Part shown: piece after piece, positions 24,459-34,511 of the stretch
Numbering within the stretch: the stretch's first letter is position 1
Layout of the letters: the number at the start of each line of letters is the position of its first letter
DNA from: Flavobacteriaceae bacterium
GTDB taxonomy: Bacteria; Bacteroidota; Bacteroidia; Flavobacteriales; Flavobacteriaceae
DNA length: 64,000 nt
Assembly: GCA_003533785.1 (NCBI GenBank)
Contig: DQCR01000056.1
Location: 9,984-73,983 of the forward strand
Direction: 5' to 3'
Position numbers and translations under genes: made by a program
Notes under the pieces: generated by a model
What the model saw: the letters and a program-made list of their open reading frames with translations, nothing else
The model's database searches: none
What the model was told of the DNA's origin: nothing

Positions 24459-27185
24459 CTAATTTCCTTTTTTCTTCTCTTCAAAGTTTATCTCAGGAGT
24501 TAGTATTTCCCTAATTAAGTTACGAAGGAACACCTCAAAAGATTTGAGTTTTTCTAGGGATAGTAGTGTATGTGTTTCTTTTTTCCAACCCAAGCGCAAA
24601 TATTTGTTTTTTGTCTTTAGCGCATATACTCCTGCTTCAATGGTTGAAGAAGGTTGTTCCTTTAAATACTGGAAAGCATAGGTTAGTACTTGAAAAGCCA
24701 CTGCCATTTTTGGATCATCAAACTGCAATGCAGTAGGGTCTAGACTTAGCGCCGAAACTTCTACTTTTCCCGACTTATAATCAATAATACGGACTTGTTC
24801 ATTAACTTTGTCAATTCGATCAACCGTTCCTTTCAATCGAATGGGAAAATCAAATTCGGAGAGGGGAAAATCAATTGTAAATGGCGCTTCTAGAGCTAGT
24901 ATTTGGATGGTAGCCCCATGAGCTACCAAATCTTTTTCATAGCGTAAGAAACGATTACAATGAGCCAAAAGGACTTGATAGATAAGATGATTTTTCCCTC
25001 GTAGAGATGAGCTGTTCCCATAAATTGATTCAAATTGAGCTTCCAAGACTTTGGGCAGTTTTTCCAACATTTGATCGTAGTCCTTTTCTGATAAATCTCT
25101 ATTTTGGCAAGGAGTGAATAATGATTCTAAAACAGCATGTAATATTGTTCCTTGATCTTTATGAGAAACCACAGATTCGGATGAAAGAATGGGTTGAATC
25201 CCCAAAACGCGTTCTTCATAAAAGCGCAGCGGGTCTCTAAGGTAGTGGGTCAATGCAGATGGAGAGAAACCTGCAGCAGCAATTTTTTGAAGCCGATCTA
25301 AGAGTTCTGAAGATTTGGCTACCTCGCGCTCCTTTTTTGGAGTGGCAATAAAATTAGCATGAAGCTGTTTTTTAACAAAGTGGTGCTTGGGGAGAGAAAA
25401 GTGCTCTAATTGGTAAATAAATCGACTGGGGATACCTTCTGCTAGCCCTTCTTGAGTGGCGTTATACAATAAATAGATGTCTTGTGATCGTTGCAGCAAA
25501 CGATAAAAATGATAGGCATAGATTGCTTCTTTTTCCAAAAAGGTAGGAATACCAAATTCTTTTTTAACCTCAAAAGGCAGGAAGCTATTGATTCTATTCC
25601 CTGCAGGCAATTGACCTTCATTGAGATGCGTCACAATCACTCGGTCAAAATCCAACATTCGCGTTTCTAATAGACCCATAATTTGAAGACCCTGCGTGGG
25701 ATCGCCTTCAAAATCTAGCGTTTCCGTTTTCAATAGATCGGTCAGAAAGGATTTAATCAATGGTATGCCATTTAGAACTTGTGAAGAATTGCTTGTTTCT
25801 ATCAATTGATTCAAAACCACTTCTAAAGAATGGAAATAGGATTCGAAGTTGTGATTGTGAAAGTTGGTGTAGAAAAAATTCTGAAGGGCAATACAGAACT
25901 TTCTCATTCGATTCAGTAGATTTTGAGTATCGCTATAGGGGCTAAAGAGTTCTTTCCATTCGGGGTGTTGGAAACCCTTGAGAATAGAATCTTTTTTCCA
26001 GTAGATTTGATTTCTTTTTTTGGCAGAGTGGACAAAACCTTCAAAATCCATACCTAGAAAAGCTAAGTATTCTTTCAAATAAGCCGTTTGTCCAAGCTTT
26101 TCTACTGCCTCCACCCGGACTCTATCGTCGGATAGCTGCTGCAAGCAATCCAACCATTGTAAGATCATATCTGCGGCAGGTGTTTGCAACAGGCTGTATC
26201 CCATTGTGACATTCCAAGCATTAAATTCTGCATCAAAGCCAGCCAAAGTGGGAACAAGATAGGTTTCGTCTCCTAAGACCAGGGCTATTTTTTCTTGTGG
26301 ATACGTTTTAACGAGTTGCTGCGCCAATCGAGCAGCATGTTTCACTTGAGAGATGGAATGATCCGAAGCTAAACATTGTATGGATTTGTATTCTGAAAAT
26401 TCATCCCCAATTGGAAGGGGTTTAGTTCCTAGGAGAAATTTCCATTCTCGAAAGTAGCTTCGTATAAAATGACCTGCTGCGTGCTCCGTATTTTCATAAA
26501 ATTCACGGTCAATATCCCAACGAAGATTTCCGCGGTCTGCACTAATAATTTCTTGAAACAAAAGAGATTCCGATTTTGTTAAAGCATTAAAACCTACCAA
26601 ATAGTGGTATTGATTTGTATGCATTAAATACAAGGAAAGATTTTCAACCGATTCAGAAAAAAGCAGTCCTAAATACCCTACTTTATTTTCTAATAACTGT
26701 TGTGTAAAGTGTTGAAAGAGATTGGGGATTTGTTTCCAAAATTTCAAATAATTCTTCACAAGAGGGGTTTGTTCTTCTTTTTGAGCCCATTGCTTAAGTG
26801 TTTCTACCGCTGTTAAGTAGGTGAAAATATCATCTTGTGGAACCCGATGGGCACTTAGGTCGTTGAAATCTTGAAGGAGAACAGGAGCCCAATTCAAATA
26901 CAGTTCAAAGGAGTCTCTATCCTTTTCAGGCACCACATGGCAATAACTTTTGTAACATTGGAGTAACAATTGATGCGAAGGCAATTGCTGTAGGCCGGAC
27001 AATTCTGAGGCAAAGTCTGTAATGGATTTGATCTCTGGACTTAAAGCAGGTCTATCCAAGTGCTTGGCCAATTCGATCTTGAGCAAACGAACAGCACGCT
27101 GTGAAGGCAGGATAATCTTCAATGATTCTAGAGGCCGCCCTGAGTCAACAATCTCTTTGGCTACTTGTGATAGAAATGATATCAT
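24459..27185 (-). CDS. AddB-like PD-(D/E)XK nuclease/inactivated helicase
   Basis: 908 aa partner subunit of a RecBCD/AddAB-type double-strand-break repair enzyme. It opens within a helicase-like fold at SLKIILPSQRAVRLLKIEL and lacks a Walker A, as expected for a non-ATPase AddB-type subunit. The C-terminal nuclease is LKGTVDRIDKVNEQVRIIDYKSGK (the D...DYK core), with a downstream QVLTYAFQYL helix. The cysteine cluster that binds iron-sulphur in Firmicutes AddB is not visible. The ATG overlaps the AddA-like stop (ATGA), so the two are coupled. Confidence 0.85.
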   Translation of the reverse strand: MISFLSQVAKEIVDSGRPLESLKIILPSQRAVRLLKIELAKHLDRPALSPEIKSITDFASELSGLQQLPSHQLLLQCYKSYCHVVPEKDRDSFELYLNWAPVLLQDFNDLSAHRVPQDDIFTYLTAVETLKQWAQKEEQTPLVKNYLKFWKQIPNLFQHFTQQLLENKVGYLGLLFSESVENLSLYLMHTNQYHYLVGFNALTKSESLLFQEIISADRGNLRWDIDREFYENTEHAAGHFIRSYFREWKFLLGTKPLPIGDEFSEYKSIQCLASDHSISQVKHAARLAQQLVKTYPQEKIALVLGDETYLVPTLAGFDAEFNAWNVTMGYSLLQTPAADMILQWLDCLQQLSDDRVRVEAVEKLGQTAYLKEYLAFLGMDFEGFVHSAKKRNQIYWKKDSILKGFQHPEWKELFSPYSDTQNLLNRMRKFCIALQNFFYTNFHNHNFESYFHSLEVVLNQLIETSNSSQVLNGIPLIKSFLTDLLKTETLDFEGDPTQGLQIMGLLETRMLDFDRVIVTHLNEGQLPAGNRINSFLPFEVKKEFGIPTFLEKEAIYAYHFYRLLQRSQDIYLLYNATQEGLAEGIPSRFIYQLEHFSLPKHHFVKKQLHANFIATPKKEREVAKSSELLDRLQKIAAAGFSPSALTHYLRDPLRFYEERVLGIQPILSSESVVSHKDQGTILHAVLESLFTPCQNRDLSEKDYDQMLEKLPKVLEAQFESIYGNSSSLRGKNHLIYQVLLAHCNRFLRYEKDLVAHGATIQILALEAPFTIDFPLSEFDFPIRLKGTVDRIDKVNEQVRIIDYKSGKVEVSALSLDPTALQFDDPKMAVAFQVLTYAFQYLKEQPSSTIEAGVYALKTKNKYLRLGWKKETHTLLSLEKLKSFEVFLRNLIREILTPEINFEEKKKGN

Positions 27186-30100
27186 AGGATCGGATCGATT
27201 GATTCAACAATTACCTTCGGATTCGTATAGACCAAGTAGAGGGCTTCTATGGGGTGTCCCATCGCTTGAATTACTGCTCCATAAGCACGTATTTGTTCCG
27301 CGTCTTTATCTTGTGGATGTCCTGTTTTAAAATCCATGATCAAAGCACGGTGGTCTTCGATAACAACTCGATCTGGGCGTATGATTTCTCTATTGGGGAG
27401 TATAATGTCTCGTTCTATCCAAAGTTCTGCCTCAGGCTCAAAAGCTTTTTTCAGAAGCGGGTGTACCATTAGTTCCTGAAGTAATTTTTCTATCGCCTCT
27501 TGATCTTCTGATCCTAAACGACCTTCCCGAATGGCTTCCATCACTTGCCAGCCTAGCTGATCGGGGGTTTTTATTTTTCCGAGAAGATGGTGGATTAAAA
27601 TTCCAAAATCACGTGCGGCAGAATCAAATCTGCGTTGAGTTAACAAGCGTGAACGCCATTGGATTCCATTGCGCATCTCTGCTAAAAGCAAGCCTTCTTT
27701 TTGTATTGATTCGGGAGGGAGCACCTGGCTATTGCTCCAATAAAAAGTTTCTTGCAATTCTTCTGATTTGAGTTGCTGTTTCACAAAACCACTAAGGAGG
27801 GTATCGTAGGTAGGATGTGACGGAACGGATGTACGTTGTCTCGTAATCAAATGAAGCTGCGCTACGGCACGGGTACACCCCACATACAATAGGTTGAGTG
27901 CATCAAGAGCCGCCGCGTTTTTTGTGTATTCCATAAGCTGCTTCCCTTCAGGACTGTATTCTGCTAAAGAATCGCTATATGAAAGTCGCGCCCACGGAGT
28001 CTGAACACCTCCCAAACCATTGATTGGATACCACACTTGTTCGTAGCTGCTCGGTTGTAAAGTATCCTCTAAAAAGGGATAGATCACCACTTCAAATTGC
28101 AATCCTTTGGATTTGTGAACCGTCATGATTTGAATGGCTTCAGAGCTCTCTGGGAGTTGTACATTGAGTTGTTCCTCTTCTCTTTCCCAGTAGGCCAAAA
28201 AGTCCTTAGGGTGTGTCGAATGTAGTTTAGAAAATGAGAAAACAACTTCTAAGAATCGCTGCAAATAAACGTCTCCTTGAAATAGAAAATTAAATTTTTG
28301 AAGACAATATTCTAGCGATTCATAAACAGACAAAGAACACATTATTCCCCAGTCGAAAGCTAGCGTATAGTCTCTATTTAGTTTGTCAAAAAAAGCTTCT
28401 GCATTTGGCTGCAGATGAGTATAAACAAAATTGTGATACGCAGTTGAAGAATCTCTTTGATCCCAATACCGATCAAGGATGATTTTCATTGCTTGTTGGT
28501 CTTTGGGGTAACATCTGAGTCGCAAAAATTGAATCAATGCCTGAACCTGTTCGGCTTGGCCCAACAACAATGAGTCTGATGACAGTGCGGGGATGGATTT
28601 GGCTTGCAATTGTTCCACCAAGAGGCGTGCTTCGCTTTTTTTTCGAACCAGTATGACTATATCTTTCCAGGAATAGCCATCTAGTCGTAGTTGTGTCACA
28701 AGGGCAATCACTTTTTCTCCATACAAGACCCCTCTCTCATCTATTGTCCTAGCGGAGGCTATCTGGTGAATGGCTACAGTACCTCCTTTTTTTTGATTTG
28801 GTTTTTGAAAGACGGTAGTAGAGAACATCTTTTCGTGTTGGGGGTTCTCAAGCGATTTAGCCGCAAACGCAAAAAAATGATTATTGAATGCTACCAATTG
28901 GTCATAACTTCTGTAGTTGGTTTCCAAATGACTAAAATTAGGAGCCACAGAGAAATCGTGTTCTTGGTCTAATAAATTAAAAAACTGTTGAACATCACCC
29001 CCCCGCCATCGATAAATTGCTTGCTTGGGATCGCCCACCAATACAAGAGAATGATTGGGGTCGCTTTCGATCGCATTTCCTACCAAAGGAACTAAGTTCT
29101 TCCATTGGAGAACGGAAGTGTCTTGAAACTCATCAATGAAAAAATGATGGTATCGCACACCCAGACGCTCATAGATAAATGGTATTGGCTGGTCTTGCAC
29201 TAGAGAGGCGATACGGTCATTAAATCGACTAAGGAGTCTTCGATTTTGATCTTGTTGTTCGGTCTCTAATTGTTTTCCCAAAACCCCTAAAAGGGATAGG
29301 GGCACCCATTGCTTCTTGAGGTTTTGAATATAAAAATACTGGTGGGTTAATTTTCTGGTCAACTCATAACTTTCTTGCAGTTCCGGAAGCAATGCGAGGA
29401 ATTGACGTTCTTTATCCAATGCTAGGTTTTTCTTGTAAAGTCCCTCTCCGTATTGGAGTTTTTCTTTCAATTTATTATGGAAATAAGTTTTGATCGATTT
29501 GGTCTCTCGCGATTTTAAAGCCACTAAGCGTTCAAAGTGATTGATCAGTAATCCTTGAGGAAAATCGTCCTTGATTAGCCCTACAGCTGCTATCCGTTTC
29601 AGGGTTTTATGAGAAATAGATTGGATGGTGTCAACGAGTTTTTCTTGAAGCCTATTTAGTTCTTTACGATCTTTTTCAAAAGTTTCAAGTGAGATTTGTT
29701 GAAGATCTTGCAGGGGGGTGCGATTGTTTTCGTTAAGTAATAAGGGAGCGAATTCATTGAGATTATATGACACATCCCAGCTTTTTTCATCTGCGATTTT
29801 GCGTAAACTGAACTGCGTGAGCAATTGTGTTAAACTTGACGAAACACCCACCCTATCAATCACTCGATCAACCACCTCTCGAATGAATGACTTACTGTCT
29901 ACCACCACTTCAAAACTATGTGACAAACCCAAGTCAAAAGCAAAAGTTCTAACCAAACCATGTGTAAAGCTGTCCAGAGTGGTGATGTTAAAGGCCCCAA
30001 AATTATGGAGTAAGGACTGCATTTTTAACGCTGCTCGCCACTGTATTTCTTCTTCTGTTATTGCTAAGACACGGATCAAATCTTGTTTCATTGGAGAGGG

Positions 30101-30307
30101 TTCTCCTCTGGCAAGACCAGAAAGTGAAGTGAGAATTCTTTCCTTCATTTCATTAACCGCCTTGTTGGTAAATGTCATTGCCAACATGTTCTGATAATTG
30201 TCTTTTTTTGGCGACGCTAGCAGCTGTTCTAGGTACTGAAATACCAGAGTGTAGGTTTTTCCAGAACCTGCGGAGGCGTTAATAATATGAAAACCTTTCT
30301 GTGGCAT
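27182..30307 (-). CDS. AddA-like UvrD/RecB-family helicase-nuclease
   Basis: 1041 aa from the Met that gives MPQKGFHIINASAGSGKTYTL; an ATG 16 codons earlier (30355) is possible but less like relatives, which start close to the Walker A. Walker A is ASAGSGKT. Motif II is FIDEFQDTS, motif III region LVGDPKQAIYRWRGGD, motif V region TVHKSKGLQFEVV and motif VI LLYVGCTRA. A C-terminal PD-(D/E)XK nuclease is shown by PDRVVIEDHRALIMDFKTG. Together with the AddB-like gene it would resect DNA ends for recombination. Divergent from sodA. Confidence 0.9.
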   Translation of the reverse strand: MPQKGFHIINASAGSGKTYTLVFQYLEQLLASPKKDNYQNMLAMTFTNKAVNEMKERILTSLSGLARGEPSPMKQDLIRVLAITEEEIQWRAALKMQSLLHNFGAFNITTLDSFTHGLVRTFAFDLGLSHSFEVVVDSKSFIREVVDRVIDRVGVSSSLTQLLTQFSLRKIADEKSWDVSYNLNEFAPLLLNENNRTPLQDLQQISLETFEKDRKELNRLQEKLVDTIQSISHKTLKRIAAVGLIKDDFPQGLLINHFERLVALKSRETKSIKTYFHNKLKEKLQYGEGLYKKNLALDKERQFLALLPELQESYELTRKLTHQYFYIQNLKKQWVPLSLLGVLGKQLETEQQDQNRRLLSRFNDRIASLVQDQPIPFIYERLGVRYHHFFIDEFQDTSVLQWKNLVPLVGNAIESDPNHSLVLVGDPKQAIYRWRGGDVQQFFNLLDQEHDFSVAPNFSHLETNYRSYDQLVAFNNHFFAFAAKSLENPQHEKMFSTTVFQKPNQKKGGTVAIHQIASARTIDERGVLYGEKVIALVTQLRLDGYSWKDIVILVRKKSEARLLVEQLQAKSIPALSSDSLLLGQAEQVQALIQFLRLRCYPKDQQAMKIILDRYWDQRDSSTAYHNFVYTHLQPNAEAFFDKLNRDYTLAFDWGIMCSLSVYESLEYCLQKFNFLFQGDVYLQRFLEVVFSFSKLHSTHPKDFLAYWEREEEQLNVQLPESSEAIQIMTVHKSKGLQFEVVIYPFLEDTLQPSSYEQVWYPINGLGGVQTPWARLSYSDSLAEYSPEGKQLMEYTKNAAALDALNLLYVGCTRAVAQLHLITRQRTSVPSHPTYDTLLSGFVKQQLKSEELQETFYWSNSQVLPPESIQKEGLLLAEMRNGIQWRSRLLTQRRFDSAARDFGILIHHLLGKIKTPDQLGWQVMEAIREGRLGSEDQEAIEKLLQELMVHPLLKKAFEPEAELWIERDIILPNREIIRPDRVVIEDHRALIMDFKTGHPQDKDAEQIRAYGAVIQAMGHPIEALYLVYTNPKVIVESIDPIL

Positions 30308-30374
30308 GGGTGCAAGACAAGTTAAATGTACACTTTTTGATCGCAGCGAAACCATGGCTTTGCAAAAGAAATTC

Positions 30375-30382
30375 TATTTTTG
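30375..30382 (+). promoter_or_regulatory. -7 element of the superoxide dismutase gene
   Basis: TATTTTTG matches TAnnTTTG, 22 bases before ATG 30405. No TTG is visible at the canonical distance. Confidence 0.5.
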
Positions 30383-30404
30383 TGGAAACCTAAAAATATA
30401 AATC

Positions 30405-31013
30405 ATGTCGTTTAAATTACCTGCCCTTCCATACGCTCACAATGCATTGGAACCACATATTGATGCAAAAACTATGGAAATTCACCATGGAAAACACCAT
30501 CAAGGATATACAACTAAGTTAAACGCTGCCATCGAAGGTACTGCTGCAGAAAATCAATCCATCGAAGAGATTCTTCAAGGACTCGATATGAGTAATGGAG
30601 CTGTTCGAAATAATGGAGGTGGGTATTACAATCACTGTTTGTTTTGGGAGGTATTGAGTCCCAATGGCGGTGGGCTGCCTTCCGATGATTTAGCCCAAGC
30701 TATAGTGAAGGATTTTGGCTCCTTTGAAGACTTTAAAACTGCATTCTCCAATGCTGCAGCCACTCAATTTGGTTCAGGGTGGGCTTGGCTCTGTGTTCAA
30801 TCTGGTGGTAAACTAGAGGTTTGTGCTACGCCCAATCAAGACAATCCCTTGATGCCTGAAGTGGGATGTGGAGGAACTCCTATTCTAGGTATAGATGTTT
30901 GGGAACATGCCTACTACTTGAATTATCAAAATCGACGTCCGGATTATATTACTGCTTTTTTTAGTGTAATTAATTGGGAAGAAGTAGCTAAACGATTTGA
31001 GGCAAACCGATAG
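30405..31013 (+). CDS. sodA: Superoxide dismutase, Mn (or cambialistic) type
   Basis: 202 aa cytosolic enzyme that converts superoxide to peroxide and oxygen. Metal ligands appear in [11 protein letters not shown] (H27), NHCLFW, and [11 protein letters not shown] (D164, H168). The residues PNQDNPLMP supply the Gln typical of manganese-type enzymes rather than the Ala/Gly pattern of iron-type ones, so Mn or cambialistic use is favoured. It is monocistronic: a -7 element lies upstream and a strong intrinsic terminator begins 8 bases after the stop. Confidence 0.95.
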   Translation: MSFKLPALPYAHNALEPHIDAKTMEIHHGKHHQGYTTKLNAAIEGTAAENQSIEEILQGLDMSNGAVRNNGGGYYNHCLFWEVLSPNGGGLPSDDLAQAIVKDFGSFEDFKTAFSNAAATQFGSGWAWLCVQSGGKLEVCATPNQDNPLMPEVGCGGTPILGIDVWEHAYYLNYQNRRPDYITAFFSVINWEEVAKRFEANR

Positions 31014-31020
31014 AAAATAA

Positions 31021-31048
31021 AAAAGGAGGAATAAATTCCTCCTTTTTT
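31021..31048. terminator. Bidirectional intrinsic terminator after sodA
   Basis: GGAGGAA (31025-31031) pairs with TTCCTCC (31036-31042) around a 4-base loop. It is flanked by AAAA and TTTTTT, which extend the stem and give a U-run on either strand. It can stop sodA from the left and purF transcription from the right. Confidence 0.85.
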
Positions 31049-31107
31049 GCCCCAAATCTTACCATGAACTTAACCTACTTATGTTCTGGTGATGTAAAGA
31101 TGCATTT

Positions 31108-31150
31108 TTGCTATTTGACACACCTATAATATCGTTAAATAGCAATTTTT
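31108..31150 (+). terminator. Second, weaker hairpin between sodA and purF
   Basis: TTGCTATTT (31108-31116) and AAATAGCAA (31137-31145) are perfect 9-base complements with a 20-base loop, followed by TTTTT. The orientation suits the plus strand, as a backup to the stronger terminator. The long loop makes it doubtful. Confidence 0.35.
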
Positions 31151-31162
31151 CTGGATAACTGG

Positions 31163-33052
31163 TTAATAGGCTCTTTTTACTTTTCCCTCAAAGAAATTCA
31201 TAAATGCTCTGTTAACCATTCGGTTACCTCCTGGAGTAGGATAATCGCCAGAAAAATACCAATCTCCTAGATTTTCGGGACAAGCTTGATGCAACGCTTT
31301 AATAGGCTGGAAGATGATCGCTACTTCGGCGTCTATATTCTTCCCTTTTAGCAATTCTGCAATTTTTAGCGATAGCTGTTCATCAGTGAATGGATCATAA
31401 AAGGCCTTCACATGATTTTCTTCTGTTTGATCCTCATTTTCCTTACATCGGTTGTAAATCGCCTCCAAAACGTCCTGTTGATTACCATTGTCTCTATGTA
31501 ATTCCAATGCAGCTTGAAAAGCAATAAAATCTTGAAGCTTTGCCATGTCGATACCGTAACAGTCGGGGTAGCGAATTTGTGGAGCACTGGAAACCACAAC
31601 AATTTTTTTGGGCCCCAGACGATCCAACATAGTCAGGATGCTTTTTTTTAGGGTGGTCCCGCGGACAATACTGTCATCAATGATGACCAAGTTGTCTGTC
31701 GGTTTTACTACCCCATAGGTCACATCATATACGTGAGCAACCAAATCATCCCTGCTTGAATCTTCGGTAATAAAAGTTCTTAGTTTGGCATCTTTAATGG
31801 CTACTTTTTCAATTCGAGGCTGAAGTTTGATTAGTCGTTCCAGCATCTTATGGTCAACATTGTTTTTATCGGTCAGTGCATCGGTCAACATTTTTTTGAC
31901 ATAGGTTTGTGCCGCTCCTAAAATTCCATAAAAAGAAGTTTCGGCCGTATTGGGTATGTATGAGAAAACTGTATTTTCCAAATCATTATCAATCTCCAAC
32001 ATTACTTGCGGAAAGATCAAGCTCCCTAATTTTTTTCGCTCGTTGTAGATTTCGGCATCACTTCCCCGAGAAAAATATATCCGTTCAAAAGAACAAGCTT
32101 TTTTAGGGAGGGGCTCCACGATTTGTTTGATTTCTGTTTCACCTCCCTTTTTCATCAAAAGGGCATGACCAGGAGTCAATTCTTGGACAGATTCATAGGT
32201 CACATTAAAAACAGTTTGGATAACTGGGCGTTCAGAGGCCACAACAATAACTTCTTCATTTTCCATAAAATAGGCAGGGCGTATTCCTGCAGGATCACGC
32301 AATACAAATGCATCACCGTGACCTAAAAGACCTGCCATGGCATACCCCCCATCCCAATTTTTAGCTGCTTTTCGTAATACTTTATGCATTTTCAGTCGAG
32401 CAGCAATGTGGGGAGACGCCTCTGCTTTGGTGAAGCCTTCTTCTTTAAGTTTTTTATAGATTTTAGCTACGGCATCATCCAAAAAATGTCCAATTTTTTC
32501 CATCACTGTGATAGTATCCGCTCGCTCTTTGGGATGTTGACCCAAGTCTACCAGGTTTTCAAATAACTCATTCACATTGGTCATATTGAAATTACCCGCC
32601 ACAATTAAATTTCGGTGTTTCCAATTGTTTTGACGTAAAAATGGGTGGACGCTTTCTAAACTATTCTTTCCAAAAGTTCCATATCGAACATGCCCCAAAA
32701 GTAATTCTCCCACAAAAGGGACTGTGCGCTTGAGGCGTTCAGCATCGGATAGTAATTCTGCATCCTCTTTGGTGGCTTGTCGAATGCGCTTGTTTATTTT
32801 TCTAAAAATAGTTTGTATAGGTTGTGCGTCATTGGATCGAACCCTACTGATATAACGAGTGCCTGGAGGCATATCAAATTTGATGCTAGCAAAGCCTGCG
32901 CCGTCTTGCCCTCGGTTGTGTTGTTTCTCCATCATCAAATACATCTTATTAATTCCGTAGAGGGCAGTCCCATATTTATTTTGGTAGTAGGACAATGGCT
33001 TTTTTAAGTGAATCAGGGCAATTCCGCATTCGTGTTTGATGATGTCACTCAT
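31163..33052 (-). CDS. purF: Amidophosphoribosyltransferase family protein, long second-type PurF
   Basis: 629 aa. The N-terminal glutamine amidotransferase (Ntn) domain has its presumed nucleophile at C9 in MSDIIKHECGIALIHL, so eight residues would have to be removed to free the cysteine. GQDGAGFAS and the Gly-His-x-Arg-Tyr motif GHVRYGT follow. The phosphoribosyltransferase domain has the PRPP loop VIIDDSIVRGTT. It is well over 100 residues longer than the classic enzyme (about 500), with extra helical segments. The first step of purine synthesis is the expected role. It is the last gene after purN, rnhA and a PfkB kinase, 11 bases from the kinase. Confidence 0.85.
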   Translation of the reverse strand: MSDIIKHECGIALIHLKKPLSYYQNKYGTALYGINKMYLMMEKQHNRGQDGAGFASIKFDMPPGTRYISRVRSNDAQPIQTIFRKINKRIRQATKEDAELLSDAERLKRTVPFVGELLLGHVRYGTFGKNSLESVHPFLRQNNWKHRNLIVAGNFNMTNVNELFENLVDLGQHPKERADTITVMEKIGHFLDDAVAKIYKKLKEEGFTKAEASPHIAARLKMHKVLRKAAKNWDGGYAMAGLLGHGDAFVLRDPAGIRPAYFMENEEVIVVASERPVIQTVFNVTYESVQELTPGHALLMKKGGETEIKQIVEPLPKKACSFERIYFSRGSDAEIYNERKKLGSLIFPQVMLEIDNDLENTVFSYIPNTAETSFYGILGAAQTYVKKMLTDALTDKNNVDHKMLERLIKLQPRIEKVAIKDAKLRTFITEDSSRDDLVAHVYDVTYGVVKPTDNLVIIDDSIVRGTTLKKSILTMLDRLGPKKIVVVSSAPQIRYPDCYGIDMAKLQDFIAFQAALELHRDNGNQQDVLEAIYNRCKENEDQTEENHVKAFYDPFTDEQLSLKIAELLKGKNIDAEVAIIFQPIKALHQACPENLGDWYFSGDYPTPGGNRMVNRAFMNFFEGKVKRAY

Positions 33053-33063
33053 TAGATCTAGGT

Positions 33064-33993
33064 TTAGGTTAGCGCTATTTCAAACTTTGTTAGTTGATTA
33101 AAGGTGCGCAATCGCTTTTGTATTTTTTCGTGGGTTAATATTTCTAAATTTTGAGGGCCAAATTTTTCTACCGTAAAAGACGCCATAGCGGAACCGAAGA
33201 TAATCGCCGACTTCATTGCTTCGAAGGAAATGTCACCATGCTGACTAAGATAGGCTGCAAACCCGCCAACAAAACTGTCTCCAGCTCCAGTTGGATCAAA
33301 GATTTCCTCTAAAGGTAATGCTGGAGCACAAAACACCTCCTGTTGATGAAATAGCAATGCGCCGTGTTCCCCTTTTTTAATGATAACATATTTTGGCCCC
33401 ATGCCTTGTATGATTTTAGCCGCTTTAACCAAAGAATTTTGATCTGTCAATTGGCGGGCTTCTTCATCGTTTATACACAAAACATCAACGCGAGGAATAA
33501 GCTCATCTAGGTCTGCCCGAAAATGGTCCATCCAATAATTCATGGTATCCATAATTACCAATTGAGGTGGGGTAGTCATCTGGTTCAATACTGCTGCTTG
33601 GTTCAAAGGGTTAAGGTTTCCAAGAAGGACAATAGAGGCATCACACCATCCCTCTGGCACCTTAGGGTCAAATTGGGTCAATACGTTCAAATCTGTTTGT
33701 AGAGTGGTTCTTGTATTTAAATCATTGTGATAACGTCCACTCCAAAAAAAAGTTTTTTCACCCTTCAAAATGGCTACTCCCGATAAGTCGATGTGCTTAT
33801 TACGAAGAAGATTGAGATGCTTTTCTTCAAAGTCTTCACCAACAATAGAAACTACGCCAATTTTGACTTGTAGTTGGCAGGCAGACAAGGCAATATAAGT
33901 AGCACAACCGCCCAGGATTTTGTCCACCTTGTCGAAGGGTGTTTCAATGGCATCATAGGCCATCGTTCCTACAACCAAAAGCTTGTTATCCAT
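33064..33993 (-). CDS. PfkB/ribokinase-family sugar or nucleoside kinase
   Basis: 309 aa from ATG 33993 (MDNKLLVVGTMAYDAIE); an in-frame TTG 3 codons further up is less likely. Ribokinase signatures: LGGCATYIALSACQL near the N-terminus and the anion-hole/catalytic motif DPTGAGDSFVGGFAAYL near the C-terminus. The substrate is not readable; the setting between purine genes makes a nucleoside or ribose-type substrate plausible. A perfect TATATTTG at 34007-34000 ends 6 bases from the ATG, suggesting an internal, nearly leaderless promoter. Confidence 0.85.
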   Translation of the reverse strand: MDNKLLVVGTMAYDAIETPFDKVDKILGGCATYIALSACQLQVKIGVVSIVGEDFEEKHLNLLRNKHIDLSGVAILKGEKTFFWSGRYHNDLNTRTTLQTDLNVLTQFDPKVPEGWCDASIVLLGNLNPLNQAAVLNQMTTPPQLVIMDTMNYWMDHFRADLDELIPRVDVLCINDEEARQLTDQNSLVKAAKIIQGMGPKYVIIKKGEHGALLFHQQEVFCAPALPLEEIFDPTGAGDSFVGGFAAYLSQHGDISFEAMKSAIIFGSAMASFTVEKFGPQNLEILTHEKIQKRLRTFNQLTKFEIALT

Positions 33994-33999
33994 ATATTG

Positions 34000-34007
34000 C
34001 AAATATA
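34000..34007 (-). promoter_or_regulatory. -7 element directly before the PfkB kinase gene
   Basis: Minus-strand TATATTTG fits TAnnTTTG exactly, between the rnhA stop and ATG 33993. Confidence 0.4.
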
Positions 34008-34511
34008 CTATTTCTCTGGGGGCCCAGGAGGTGAATTCTGAAGCCTTTGATAATTTTCGTAATAGACATCTTTGATTTTCTTTTTAGACTTAGCTGCTTT
34101 CACGGCAAGGCTGTCACACCATTCATTTTGTGGATGTTGATTGTGACCTTTAATCCATTGAAAATGGACTTTGTGTTTTCGATATACCTTCAAAAAACGT
34201 TGCCATAGATCTTCATTTTTCTTTCCTTTAAATTGTTTTTTTTCCCAACCAAAGACCCATTTCTTTTCCACAGCATCCACTACATATTTGGAATCTGAGT
34301 AGACCACTACTTCCATAGGATGTTTTTGAAGAAGTTCCAACCCAACAATAACAGCCATCAACTCCATCCGATTGTTGGTGGTAAGTTCAAAGCCTTGTGA
34401 AAAAGATTTTTGATATTGTTGCCCTGCCCACTCCAGATGAATTCCATAGCCTCCTGGCCCTGGATTACCCAATGCAGAACCGTCGGTGTAGAGGTAAACT
34501 GTTTTAGACAT
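34008..34511 (-). CDS. rnhA: Ribonuclease HI
   Basis: 167 aa from ATG 34511 (MSKTVYLYTDGSALGNPGPGG). Degrades RNA in RNA-DNA hybrids. Catalytic residues fall in YTDGS (Asp), NRMELMA (Glu), VYSDSKY (Asp) and the C-terminal NEWCDSLA (Asp), which places all four acidic positions. Length is normal, with a short extra tail (YQRLQNSPPGPPEK). The start overlaps the purN stop by 8 bases. The frame could extend 7 codons upstream, but the conserved N-terminus supports this start. Confidence 0.94.
   Translation of the reverse strand: MSKTVYLYTDGSALGNPGPGGYGIHLEWAGQQYQKSFSQGFELTTNNRMELMAVIVGLELLQKHPMEVVVYSDSKYVVDAVEKKWVFGWEKKQFKGKKNEDLWQRFLKVYRKHKVHFQWIKGHNQHPQNEWCDSLAVKAAKSKKKIKDVYYENYQRLQNSPPGPPEK

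Noticed and set aside
31163-33052. PurF as a frameshifted or fused gene because of its length
   Set aside because: The frame is uninterrupted and both amidotransferase and PRPP motifs are intact; long forms are known in this phylum.
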